From assembly GCF_003945595.2 (NCBI RefSeq), contig NW_024104406.1:868001-932000 (forward strand): DNA of 64,000 nt, read 5' to 3'. Shown here piece by piece: positions 14,987 to 25,398 of this stretch. This DNA comes from Pipra filicauda (lineage: Eukaryota > Chordata > Aves > Passeriformes > Pipridae). Under the pieces are notes generated by a model that saw only the letters and a program-made list of their open reading frames with translations, made no database searches and was not told the origin of the DNA. How positions within the stretch are numbered: the first letter of the stretch is position 1; each line of letters opens with the position of its first letter. A program made the position numbers and the translations under genes.

Positions 14987-15308
14987 TACGCTCCTATCAG
15001 AAGGACCTCTCCAGTTGCTAAGGAACTACGGGGTTTATTGCATTATAAATGATTTAAGGCGGCCCGGCAGATGCAGGTTCAGTAGGCGGGAGGAGATGAG
15101 GAGATGTTCCATTTTACCGGCGGCACGAGGCGCCTCAGGAGGAGCCGGGGCGGGGGGGGAGACGAGCCAGCTCCCCCTTCTCCTCCTTCCCCCCCTTCTC
15201 CCCCTTCCCCTGAGGGACCCCAGGACACAGGGATCCCCCCAAACCCCTGGGTCGCCCCCCCACCCCCGGGGTTGCCCACAGCCCCCCCGCCGCCATAGCA
15301 ACGCGCGC

Positions 15309-15351
15309 CCCCCCCTCCCTTCCTCCCTCCCCCCCGCCGCCGCCCTCCCTC
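15309..15351 (-). other. G-quadruplex-prone tract just inside NPTN intron 1
   Basis: Directly after the exon 1 donor the minus (non-template) strand carries several runs of three or more G separated by one to three bases, which fits the canonical four-run G-quadruplex pattern. Its position, downstream of a CpG promoter on the non-template strand, is typical of R-loop-forming first introns. Function is inferred. Confidence 0.6.
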
Positions 15352-15353
15352 AC

Positions 15354-15441
15354 CGTTCTGCGCCGCGGCGGGTCCCGGCAGCAGCGCGGCCGTCGCCAGC
15401 AGCAGCGAGAAGGCGGCGGGCAGCGGCCCGGAGCGCGGCAT
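15354..15441 (-). CDS. NPTN: Neuroplastin exon 1 (signal peptide), partial gene
   Basis: This encodes the N-terminus of neuroplastin, a basigin-family Ig-domain membrane protein of synapses and an auxiliary subunit of plasma-membrane Ca2+ ATPases. The exon reads from ATG at 15,441 to the donor CAGAACG|GTGAGG, giving 29 codons plus one base (phase 1). The product begins MPRSGPLPAAF and has a hydrophobic leucine/alanine core. It ends LLPGPAAAQN, closely matching the human signal-peptide end LLPGPGAAQN. The likely signal-peptidase site is after AAA or AAQ. The Ig exons lie beyond base 1. The frame stays open upstream of this ATG for about 200 codons with an in-frame ATG at 15,681, but alignment to the human start favours 15,441. 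Gene identity is supported by the neighbours CD276 and INSYN1. Confidence 0.9.
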
Positions 15442-15458
15442 CCTCCTGAGACGGGGGC

Positions 15459-15507
15459 AGGAGAAGGAGGAGGAGGAGGAGGAAAAGGAGGAGGAAGGAG
15501 AGGAGGG
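15459..15507 (+). repeat. Homopurine (GGA)n tract in NPTN 5' UTR
   Basis: Forty-nine consecutive purines, mostly GGA and GAA triplets, on the plus strand; the NPTN transcript reads it as a pyrimidine tract about 20 bases upstream of the ATG. Such tracts can form triplex (H-DNA), and when transcribed they can act as pyrimidine-rich 5' UTR elements. Length is likely polymorphic. Confidence 0.8.
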
Positions 15508-15581
15508 TGAGGCGGCGGCGGGAGCGGCGGCGGCTCCGTCCGTCCTTCTCCGCCGACCTCCTACCGCAGCGCAGCGCCCGC

Positions 15582-15591
15582 TCTCGCGAGA
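15582..15591. promoter_or_regulatory. TCTCGCGAGA promoter palindrome
   Basis: A perfect 10-base copy of the TCTCGCGAGA element, a known core motif of TATA-less CpG-island promoters that is methylation-sensitive and can drive transcription both ways. It sits 140 bases upstream of the NPTN ATG, a sensible distance from a start site. Confidence 0.7.
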
Positions 15592-15702
15592 GCTGCCGGG
15601 GGCGGGGGCGGCGCCGGGTGTGAGGGGGGCGGGAGGGAGGGGGGCGGTGTCACCGCCGACCCCGCCCGGCCCCGCCGCCATGATGCCGCGGTTCGGCCCC
15701 TT

Positions 15703-15709
15703 TGACTCA
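15703..15709. promoter_or_regulatory. AP-1/TRE site in the NPTN promoter
   Basis: A perfect TGACTCA heptamer lies about 260 bases upstream of the NPTN start codon, inside the CpG island and close to an upstream in-frame ATG. The match is exact; occupancy is inferred. Confidence 0.4.
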
Positions 15710-15811
15710 GCCCCACCGCGGCTTCCAAGCCCTGCCTCCTTCTGCCCGCCGAGCTCCCGGGCCGGCGGCTGGAGAGAGACGCCAGGGCGGCGGAGAGCTA
15801 ACCCTGCCCCG

Positions 15812-15965
15812 CCTGAGGCTGCTGTCCCCTCAGGGGCGCCATGGCGGAGCCCGCCTGAGGGATCCGTCCCCTCAGGGGCGCGAAGGGCGGGATAGCGGAG
15901 CCCGCCTGAGGGATCCGTCGTCTGAGAGACAGAGATCCATCCCCTCTGGGGCGCCCCTCCAGCGG
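15812..15965. repeat. GC-rich 51-bp tandem repeat upstream of NPTN
   Basis: A block containing 'gcggagcccgcctgaggg' recurs at a 51-base period (15,844 and 15,895), with a more diverged third copy on the left and a partial one on the right. Each unit pairs cctgagg with cctcagg, so each can form a short hairpin. It extends the CpG island away from the gene. Confidence 0.7.
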
Positions 15966-17813
15966 TGTGAGGGAGCACCACACTCCTCGCTTCTGTTCTT
16001 CGTGGGCTTACAATACTTGCAAACACAGGGCAAGAGCTCTGCTCGTACCTTAAAATTGAGAAGTTCATGTGCCGTTCTGCAGGGATTGCAGCCTGTCAGG
16101 GGAACCCGAAGTCCATCCCAAATTGTTCAGCTTCAGGGCCATACACCCAGAAAAGACTAGAATTATTTTAAACACTATCCATCACGGCTACTCTTTCGTA
16201 TAAAATAAAGTGTTTTTTCAAGGGCCACGTCTGTTTTGCACAAGTAGGAAAACAAGGCCGCGTGAAGCAAAGGTGTTTGCCCCATGCTAGTGGTGGAATT
16301 GGGGGCAAAAAGCACAAAGACTCACGCCTGGCTCACTGGCCCAGCCAGGTGTCCTGAAAATTTGCTGTAGGTGAGCTTTGGGGGGGATTTCTCTTACTTT
16401 CATAAATCACAGGTACAGGTCACTCCTTGCACTGTGGTTGCTGTGTTCTGTGCTGGTGGTGGGAAGATACAAGACTTGCAGGAGATAATGGGACAGACCA
16501 GCAGAGGACACTGGGAAAAAAAAAACAAAAGAAGAGCAGAAAATCCCTCAAAACCAGATTTTCATCTTTCTGCAGAGTCCTCAGTTTCCAATCCAGAGAT
16601 CTCTTTGGGCCCAGGTGTGCCCACAACTAGGGGTGGAATGGGAGGTGGGTGCAGCATTGTGGTAACATCCAAAACTGTCCTGATTTCCTGACTTTGTATC
16701 CCTGATCCTTTACCTTGCCCAGGTCATTCTCAGCTGATGGTTAGCAAACAGACTCCAAGTCCTTTTATTGCAGCTGTGACTCACTGAAAACAAGGATCAG
16801 ACACACCTTTTCCATGAAAACCCTGCTGAACTGACTGCCCCAGCGCTTCAGGACTTGGATGAGGATCGTAGGCTTAGTGACTGCAGCTTCCCAGGGCTGA
16901 GGTCACTCGTGAGGAGTGTTTTTGGGCATGTGCTGGTGCCATACGTCATCCTGGCTGCCCCTGCCTCTCCAAGGATGCCGGATTTGATGTGCATTAGAGA
17001 TTCCACTGCGCTGGAGAATTTCCATGGTGCATTTCCATGACTCACTATTCATGCCAGCTGATTCATCTGTGTGACACTACCGTGTGTTTTCTTGTGGTGT
17101 GGAAACATCCTCTTTTATCCCCCTCTGTGGAGCAATTCTGACAGTAGCCCTTGCAAACCAGACAAAATGGGGAAAAGGATCCAGAAATCGTGGCTTTGCG
17201 CAGCGGTGTCCTTCTTCCTGCTCTATGCATGCTGTTTTTCCAGCTGAATATTAGCTCTGGAGGATTTTTCTCTAACTCTCCTCCTTGCAAACACCCACTC
17301 GGTATTAGGCCTTACCTACACTCGACTGTTTTCCAAGTTTGGAACTAGTTAGCGCTGTGCTTTTCTGCGAGCAGGGTTTGGATCTGCACAGTAATACTCC
17401 TTCCGTAACCATGGCAGCTCAGGGTGACTCACGCTGCCACAGGCCTGGGCCCAACTTAGCAGGAGGATTATTCTCCCCTCTGTCACCAGCTCAGCACGCT
17501 GAGAAGCTGGAGCTTCTCCCCACAGTTGCATAACTGAGCCCTCAGGTTGGCGTTCCTTCGGGGACAACGCCAGGACACGGTGCCCTGCTGTCCCCTGGAG
17601 CCTCCCTGCCGGGCTCCCATCGGAGCTGGTTCCCCAGCCTGGTTAACGAGGGTGCTGCACACACTGAGCTGACCTGTGGGTTTGGGATCAACACACATGC
17701 TGTGAACGTACAACACAAGAAACCCAAAAAGGTGATGTGCTCATGGATCTGATCCGGAGCTTGCTGTTGCCTTCAAGAGTCTGTTGGCGTATATGAAGTT
17801 CCCACAGATCTCT

Positions 17814-17860
17814 AATATATAAATATATATATATATGTGTATATATATATATATATATAA
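17814..17860. repeat. (AT)n microsatellite
   Basis: About 47 bases of nearly pure alternating A and T, with a single gtgt interruption near the middle. Likely length-polymorphic. Confidence 0.95.
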
Positions 17861-18473
17861 AGAAGATCTATTCCTGCCATACTCAGGTATCCAGCCATAA
17901 TATAGGGTAAAAACCTGTTGTTCTGCCATGCATGAGTGAATCCTCTTGCAACAACTTGTATTTATAGGGGATTTCTGGAGGAATTCACCAGCAATAGATT
18001 CAACATAGTGGCTGGTAGAAAGGAAAGGCCTGTTATTCCACCAGATTGAGTCTTTGCAGGCTGATGGATGATGTGTTTGGCTGATTTCCTCATGGCGATT
18101 CCTAATTTCATGAGTGGCAGGGGAAACTCAGCCGTGGCAAAGTTTCCAAATCTGTGCGTTTTCGCTTCGGTCAAGACCCATCTTTTCACCTGGGGTATCT
18201 CAATTTTGATTATTCTCTGCTTATTCCTTAGGACTTCAGCACAAGGACAGAAAATCTCAGAAACAAAACAAGCAAAGGGGAAGAAAAAAACCACCGTAAT
18301 CAGCAGGAAATTCAGGAGAGAGTTTCAGTTCTCAGAGAGTAGCAAAGAGGTATCGTCCTTTTTTTATGTGTGGGGGGAATCTTTTGAGCTTGTCTTCTTG
18401 CAACTGGAATTGTTTAAGAGATCCCCGTTATTTCCATGTGTTTACTGATATGCTTTGGGACTTGAAGGAAGTT

Positions 18474-18695
18474 TTCATAGAATGGTTTGGATTGGAAGGG
18501 ACCTTAAAGATCACTCAGTTCCACCCCCTGCCACGGGCAGGGACACCTTCCACTATCCCAGGTTGCTCCAAGGCCCATCCAGCCTGGCCTTGGACACTTC
18601 CACGGATGAGGCAGCCACAGCTTCTCTGGGCAACCTGTGCCAGGGCCTCCCCACCCTCACAGAAAAACATTTCTTAGCTTTGCCTGACTTGCAGT
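18474..18695 (-). repeat. CR1 3' end, minus orientation
   Basis: Begins at its 3' end with 'tcatagaatggtttggattgg' shortened to the usual CR1 terminus, and continues through the reverse complement of the 'accttccactatcccaggtt' block. It is about 220 bases long and 5'-truncated. Confidence 0.92.
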
Positions 18696-20884
18696 GACCC
18701 TGTTTGGAATCTATTACCAGTTGAAAGTGTAGGGTAGAGTATCAAACACTCGCTGACGTCCAACAGCAAACCTCACCTTTTGCAGCTGAGAGACGCTGGA
18801 TAACATCAGTTACTGCTTTGAGGGCGACATGCCAGGGAAAGCACCGATCCCAGAAGGTAACTCCGACCTTATGCATGTGATTAATGTGTATTAATCTCCC
18901 CAAAGGCACAATGGCAGGTGGAGAACTACATGAACCTAATCAGATAACAGAATGGAGCCACCAAACAATGGTGACACCGCCACAGTGAGTCACCAGAAAG
19001 GCTCTCTGGCTCATACAGGCAAGTGCTGCACAGGTGACCCTTCCAGTTTTCATCCTGAAGGGCCAGAAAAAGATTAAACTGCAAAATTAGCACTCTGAGG
19101 AATGAGAGGCGAAGGAAAAGCTTGTCAAATCACAGAGCGACATGCTCCGAGGGATAAGAGTCAAAGGAAAAGCTGCTGAAACCAGAGAAAAATGGGATAT
19201 AAAAAAAAGAAAAGAAAGATCTCAGGGTAATAATAATTAAAAAAAAAATCTAGATGTGCTTTGTTATTTAGCAGAAAGCTGACTTGACACATCTCAACCC
19301 CATGGGTAATGGCAGCTTGGTTATTCCAAGCCATCTCCCATCCTCCTCCTACATGTTCAAATATTCCTGTCAGAACTGGTCAAAATGTTTTAACTTGATT
19401 TTTTTTTTTTTATTTTGTTATTTCTGAGCAGAAATGTCTTTTCATGCAAAACAAACATTGTGACAGAAAGGGTAACTTTGGTCAGGATGATTTGTAATGT
19501 AAACAAGGAGTCCAGTGAGAAATATCATCATGTTTGACATCAGCTTTGTTATGACAGAAATCTGAAGTTTGTCTAACCTTATTTTCTGCAGGAAAGGAGA
19601 TAGAGAGACAAAAAGAAATCAAACTGCTTTTTTTTTTCCTCCCCTCCCCCTGACCCAATCCAAAATTATTTCTCTCAATTGCAGGTTTTTCATCCATCTC
19701 AGCCACGCCATAATGTTTTTCTCCACCCAGTTTTTTAGGGAACTGGGTCCAACAACTTAGTTTCCAGTTACAGACACACAAGAGCCATTCCCTGACCTCG
19801 TTATCCTGAGGAAAAGGATATTATCCTGCTGCTTTTTTTGAGAGCAGCTCCATCCAGCCACAGGCAGGATGTGTGGGGTCAGCTGTCCTGCGCTTCAACT
19901 TGCTCTTGCATGCTGTGAGTCCTGGCAGGGGGCTTCCTAGGAGGCACAGGGGAAAACCTGAACATCTGGAGCAATTTTCGGGATGCAGAGGTGAGGCTGT
20001 GGGTGATCCGTCAGGACCAGACGGCAGGTGGCACCCCTGGATTAGCACAGGCTGGGCAGTGCCTGCAGCTGGGCTTCAGCTTCACCCTCCATGAGCCACA
20101 GTAGCAGGGATTTGGGCTCTTTTGCTGCCATGCAGGGACATCCCTGTGTCCTGGGGCTACTCCCCACAGGCCAGACTATTCCCATCGCATTTTATTTGCC
20201 TGGGGACTCAGCTTGGCTTTGGACAAGGGGTGCCCACGGCAATCGGGGGTGTTGTGCCAGGGCACTGCTCCCAACGGGATAGGGAAGTAAAGGGAACACC
20301 ATGGCTGGCAGGGAAGGACCAGTGCCAGGGTACCTGAGTAAGGAGAGCAGGAGGCAGCCGGGGGCAGCCAAGAGTCCCTGTCATCCTGCACATTCACAGC
20401 AGTAGGGCAGGCTGGAGGAATCAATCCATAGGATCAATGCTGGTGCGGGCAGCCACAGCCAGGTGATCCCTAGGCAGGTCCAAGGGGACAAAACAGATCT
20501 GAGCTCAAGCTGGGAAATCGGTCTAGATCAGGATTCACATCAATAGGGCCTATAGCTGCAGGTATAACTGGGACTAAACTAGACCAGCACCCCAGAGGCA
20601 CAACTCAAACTGGGACTAGCCCTGGGCTGAGCTTAAATGGGCTCCCAAGCTCATGGGCAAGTGTGGCTGGGAGTCCCATCCCAGGCGGGGCTGCTCAGGG
20701 CCGTCAGTGCCCCCAGGACTTGTCCCTCAGCCTGCAGGCACTGGTTGCTTGAGAGGTAGAAGAGCCTGTGCCATCCCCAAAGTGCTGTTTCGTACATCAG
20801 GGGACATCTCAGCGAGCCATGTGGTCCCTCTTTTTTTCCCCAGGGATATATTTGGCTGTGCCACCCTGGCCCTCTGCAGCGGAG

Positions 20885-21276
20885 GTCACTTGGTTTGTTC
20901 AGCCTGGAGGAGACTGAGGGGAGACCTCAGTGGGGCCTTCACCATCCTCATAAGGGGCAGTGGAGGGGCAGCACTGATCTCTGTGGGGACCAGTGACAGG
21001 ACCCGAGGGAGGTAAAGGGAATCGCCTGAAGTTGTGTCAGGGCAGGTTTAGATTGGATATCTGGAAAAGGTTCTTCCCCCAGAGGCTGGTTGGGCACTGA
21101 ACAGGCTCCCCAGGGCAGTGGGCACAGCACCAAGGCTGCCAGAGCTCAAGGAGCGCTTGGACAACGCTCTCAGGGACAGGGTGGGATTGTTGGGGTGTCT
21201 GGCAGAGCAGGAGTTGGACTGAATGATGCTGATGGGTCCCTTCCAACTCAGAGTATTCCATAATTCCACAATTCTG
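20885..21276 (+). repeat. CR1 fragment, different subfamily
   Basis: About 390 bases of CR1 3' region. It has the 'gaggagactgaggggagacc' block, a 'ggctggttgggcactgaaca' block and an end with 'gggtcccttccaactcagag' followed by degenerate attcca/attctg tail units. Its internal sequence differs from the other copies here, which points to an older or separate CR1 subfamily. Confidence 0.88.
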
Positions 21277-21289
21277 TGAATCCCTCCTG

Positions 21290-21580
21290 GGCCGGTGGGG
21301 GAACACCCCCGTTCAGGTGCCCTCGGGGGCACTCGTTCCCGGGTGGGGCTGGAGCAGCTCCGTGCCCGGCCGTCGATGGCAGCTGTGCTATCATGGCTCT
21401 GCATCGACCGCCGGCTCCCGCCCCGGCCCCGCCGGGCACAGCCCAGCCAGGCAGAAACGTCGATACCCATCTGCCTAAACGACGGGGATTCCAGTGAAAT
21501 GGAGACAATGAGCCTGCGATCAGCGTGAGGGTGAACAGAGGGAACGGCCCAGCCGGGAGGTCGTTACTGAGCTGGCAAAC
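21290..21580. other. Isolated CpG-rich patch
   Basis: About 290 bases immediately after a CR1 end are rich in CpG, including 'gcatcgaccgccggctcccg', in an otherwise CpG-poor intergenic region. No exon with clear coding potential or donor site stands out. It could be an orphan CpG island (an unannotated promoter or enhancer) or a small gene-conversion hotspot. Confidence 0.4.
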
Positions 21581-22478
21581 AGCAGCCCCGGCAGCACAGG
21601 CTGCTCGGGGTGGTGCCGCTGGTTATCGCATCTATTCTATGTGGTGCTCGTTTTCCACATCCCCTGCGGGTCATCCTTTACCAGCTAAATCAAAATTAAA
21701 GGTATTATCCAGCCTTTACAGTGTGGTAAATGGTAGACTTGGATACAATTTTCCTAGTCCTGCCTGATGCAGGTTAGATTAGACATGGGTTTCTCTAACC
21801 TTAACGGCTCTGTCTGATCAGAATTCTGTACTGCCCTGGGGCACATTTATTTTAGCCAATGATGCAATGGTTTAATAAAAGTGATTTGGTGAAACCTGAG
21901 GCTCCCTTCTCCCTCGAGAGTATGACACCCAAAATAAATACAGTCTTGAGAAAGAATGGGTTCAGCCAGGGGGGCACAAATAGACTTCAATGGCCTTGAG
22001 CAGCTTCTTGTGGGACCCCCAGCCACCCACACCCTCTGCCCATTGCTCCATATAAGCTCAGAGCCCGTAGATCTCTTGGTTTGAGCTGGAATGTGGATAA
22101 GTCAGTTCTACCTTGGGCTTCCAGACTGGTTTTATTGGAGTGGGATTAAGTTCTCTCGTGTAGGTGGCCCTGTCTCCTGTCTGAGCAATGAGGAGGAATG
22201 TGCTGGTGGCTGAAATGGGGTTTTTCATGTCCCCTGCTGACAGGTAGGGTGTTCCTGGCATCCTGTGAGACCCCAAGGCATTGGCAGTGCAATGAAAAGG
22301 GCCATTTTCCTGATGCACTTGGCTCTTTGGGAGCTGGAAGAAGAGGGATGGAACATGAAAACCTTCCCAATACTGAGGTATGACGCACCAGATCCAGACA
22401 CTTTCTCCCAGCTGGATGGGGATAGCAAAATCCTAGAGTCATCTAGACTAGCCAAAAAATATTGTTATAACCCCTGAG

Positions 22479-22602
22479 AAGTGGATTCAGGGCTGGGGCT
22501 GTGCTGGTTGGTGCCATGTGTTGAGGTGTCCTGTGCAGGGCCAGGAGCACAACTGGGATACTCCATGGAATATCCAGCTTGGGATATTCCATGATTCTGT
22601 GC
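22479..22602 (+). repeat. Old CR1 3' terminus with a perfect small inverted repeat
   Basis: The end, 'cagcttgggatattccatga' plus an attctgtg unit, matches the CR1 3' terminus. Within it, catggaatatcc at 22,564-22,575 and ggatattccatg at 22,582-22,593 are perfect reverse complements with a 6-base loop. Confidence 0.6.
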
Positions 22603-22928
22603 CCTGCTAAGGCCTGGAAATGAGCTAAATTGGGAGAACTGTGCATTTTTCGTGGAGATTTTAGGCTCTGTGTGCATGTTGGGGATAACATTTGGCCTTC
22701 AGACTCTTTTGAAAAACGAGCTACTGAGGAAGCTGCGGTGGAGGGGCTTGGGAACAGCTTCTGGAGGCACGAGCTAAAAGAAAAGCAATTTATGAGGAGA
22801 ATATTTTTTTATCAGTAGGAGAAAATGAACAATGGGGATAACAGTGAGTGACCAGGGGCTCGGCTGAGTATCTCCTGTATCTCCCCTCCAAAAGCTTGGA
22901 GGACTGTCAATAGGGGATGTTTAATTGA

Positions 22929-23327
22929 TGGCAAACATTACTGCTGGTGCAGAATCTGAGCTGCTCCAGCCTGAGCAGGGAAGACTTTTATAGCAGCGAA
23001 CAGATGAGCATTGTAAAAGATGACTGTGATTCTTTGGGCATTTCTGGGTTAGATTGCAGTAAAATTGCAGCAAAAAGCAATTTTGCTTTAATCAACTCTA
23101 TAACAAAGCCTCAACATAGTAAAGAGCAGAAGGCATCAGAAGATAGGAAATTGTCAGCCTTGCTGGAGCTGAAAGATAAGATTGTACTCCCTACAGCTAC
23201 ACTAAAAGAAGATAAATTATCCATAGGGGCAATTCAGAAAGAAAATAATGTACAATTAAAGCTGTTTGAATTACAGTTTTGGGGAAGAACGGGTGGAGGA
23301 AAAAGCCAGTTTCAATGGAAAGTCTGA
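22929..23327 (+). other. Unidentified open frame of about 130 codons
   Basis: An AT-rich stretch stays open for 132 codons, from the stop at 22,926 to the stop codon TGA ending at 23,327. Its translation is rich in Lys, Ser, Glu and Leu and lacks low-complexity runs. The first ATG in frame is about a fifth of the way in (MSIVKDDCDS). I do not recognise it. It could be a chance frame, a retroelement fragment or an exon of an unannotated gene; no splice pattern or promoter supports the last. Confidence 0.2.
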
Positions 23328-25235
23328 AACCTCCTTCCCATGTGCTTTTAGAAAGGAGAACTAGTTTTGGGAAAAGAAAAAAAAAGATGATAAATTGGGC
23401 AGGGCAACCTAGGGAACAGCAAAGGATGTGTCTCTCTAAGGGACCTTAGAGAGAGATGCTGAGCCTAGGGGGGTGTATGCATGGGAAGAGAACTGGCTCT
23501 GAGCTTGGCAGGAGCAAGAGGCAGGTCTGGGAAAGACTGAAGAGTGGCAGGAAGGCTGGAGATCTCATCTCCGGAGGTCCCTGCCAGCAGTCCTGGCTGG
23601 TTTGCCTCTCCGAGCCTGTGGCTGGGTGGGTGGTGGAGGATGGCTGTGCTCCAGCAATCCTGGGGTGCCAGGAGCAGAGGTGGAGCTTGTGCAGCTGCGA
23701 CCAGGAGCATCTCTTCACCCCCCATCCCCTCCCCGGGGTCTCCAGGCTCCAGCACGTGGTGCTGTACCCTGAGATGCTGGTGGGCTTTGGGAATGGTTTC
23801 CAAACTTCAGATAAACCTCGGTCCCAAGGCCACGTGGTGCTCAGAAAAAGCCGCCGAGGAGGGTGCAGAGGTATGTGGTTATTTCAGGCTGACATCTGCC
23901 CTTCTTTGGGCTTGATTTGAGCAGAGTGCAAACAAACCACAGGGTAAAGGTTAAAAAAAGCTGCCAGAGGAGTGTGTTTGCACGAGCAAACTGTCCTGGA
24001 GGTCCCTGTATTCCAGTGGGGGGCTTCCCCTGGGCACTCTGCAGGGCAGGTGGGACCTGTGGCCTCATCCCCAGGTGGGTCCACGCCACAGACCTCCCCC
24101 GAGGCCCATCAAGCTGCCGCAGAAGCGTGTGGGAGCAAACAGCCGATCTTCAGCTTGTCGTGACAACGTCTTTGCCTGCCTTTGTGAGTGGGAATCTCCT
24201 TGTGGGACTGTTCCTAAGCAGGCAGCAGGATATCTGGGAGAAAGTCGGTGTATCCTGTGCTGCAAGATCCCCTAAAAAGCTGACGGTTCCTCTTACCGTC
24301 CCACCAGCCACCTGTTGAGGGGGCCCTGCTCCAAGCAGATGGTGTGGGGAGGACTGTGGTGGGGATAATGGTGTGAACGTGGCATCTTGTGCACGATGCA
24401 TTTGACACGTTGCCATGGGACAGCTGCAATTTATGAGCCGAAAGCATCAGCCGCAGACAAGCTGCGTAGTGACTTCTGCAGTTGCCATCTTCCCTTCCTT
24501 GCTGGCAGCTGCCTTGGAGGAAGAGAGGAATGAGGAGGAGGAGGAGGATGCTGGTGCTGAGATGGAGGAGCTGCTTTGGGAAGGGCTTTTCTTGGAAAAA
24601 GCTCTGTTCTGTGAAGCACAGGGTGGGCTCCAAAAATATGTGAGCCTGGAAATGTGGTGCACTTGAAATCAGCTGCTCTGGGAGCAGCAGCGTGGGGGTT
24701 ATTCCATCTCAAGGCTTCATTTCCATCGGATCATCCCTTTCCCACCGCTGTAATAACTCCTTCTCCCCTGTGAGCTCCTGGGAGATCTGTGGCCCAGGTT
24801 ATGGCTGGGATGGAGCAGTGGATGGGCAGCCAGGACGTGTGCTGGCACCCTGGGCTGTGTGTGCTGCTCTGACTCCTGGGGAATTCCTACCCAGGCTGGT
24901 AGGGGCCAAACCACCCCTTCAGCTTTGACCTTGCTTCAGACTTAAAGTTTGCTAATGCATTGTTGGGGAGAGGAGGGACAGCCACACACTTAGTTTTCCT
25001 AGGAAACTGGGCTTGAAAGGGATATTGGGAGTGTCTAACAGCAGGGACACCAGTGGCATCGTGGTGCCCTTGCTGTAGGGATGCTGCTGGGGTCACTGGT
25101 GGGCACCTCCCAGGCAGGAGCTGAGATCCAAAGTCTCGGGATATAATGCAGCCTCACACTCCTGGCTGTTTACATCATGGATGATTAAGGTTATATTTTG
25201 GGGGAGAATAGCATAAAGCTTTGTGCTGGAATCAG

Positions 25236-25398
25236 AGTCATGGAATGGTTTGGGTTGGGAGGGAACTTAAAGCTCATCTCATTCCGCCCCCCTCCCATGG
25301 GCAGGGACACCTTCCACTATCCCAGGTTGCTCCAAGCCCCTGTCCTGGCCTTGGACACTTGCAGGGATGGGGCAGCCACAGCTTCTCCTGGCAGTCAT
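25236..25398 (-). repeat. CR1 3' end, minus orientation
   Basis: Starts with 'tcatggaatggtttgggttg' and carries the reversed CR1 blocks for 'gggacaccttccactatccc' and 'acttgcagggatggggcag'. About 160 bases, 5'-truncated. Confidence 0.9.

Larger units (their letters stand above)
1..15353 (-). other. NPTN: NPTN intron 1 (5' portion)
   Basis: This is the first intron of neuroplastin, running leftwards from the splice donor at 15,353/15,352 and leaving the window at base 1. No frame on the minus strand encodes the neuroplastin Ig domains, so the next exon lies outside. The DNA is visibly AT-richer than the right half of the window. Recognisable content: a long CR1 fragment near 7.5-8.2 kb, a degraded LINE reverse-transcriptase piece near 10.4-10.7 kb, a short CR1 end near 14.3 kb, and poly-A/poly-T runs. 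The many short open frames have no coding character. Calling it an intron is an inference from the exon identified at 15,354-15,441. Confidence 0.85.
15090..15970 (-). promoter_or_regulatory. NPTN: CpG-island promoter of NPTN
   Basis: Dense CpG from about 15,090 to 15,970 surrounds NPTN exon 1. It has no TATA box at a sensible position. It contains a perfect TCTCGCGAGA palindrome, a TGACTCA AP-1 site and GC boxes. Long G-rich or purine-rich tracts lie on either side of the exon. It is a typical broad housekeeping/neuronal CpG promoter; the exact start site is not visible, but transcription probably begins between about 15,500 and 15,620. Confidence 0.75.

Noticed and set aside
14391..15449. 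Plus-strand open frame of 352 codons
   Set aside because: It runs from a CR1 tail through unique intron into the NPTN CpG island, antisense to NPTN exon 1. The C-terminal half is Pro/Arg/Ala low complexity from GC-rich DNA. No splice or family evidence.
15079..16068. Minus-strand open frame of 329 codons over NPTN exon 1
   Set aside because: Only the 88-base exon within it is conserved coding sequence. The rest is CpG-island and repeat sequence read through, although the upstream in-frame ATG is kept as a finding.
18068..18448. Plus-strand open frame of 126 codons (MMCLADFLMAIPNF)
   Set aside because: No recognisable family, no splice structure, ends just before a CR1 copy; most likely chance.
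24214..24633. Minus-strand open frame of 139 codons
   Set aside because: Opposite a GAG-repeat-containing stretch; no homology recognised and no supporting splice signals.
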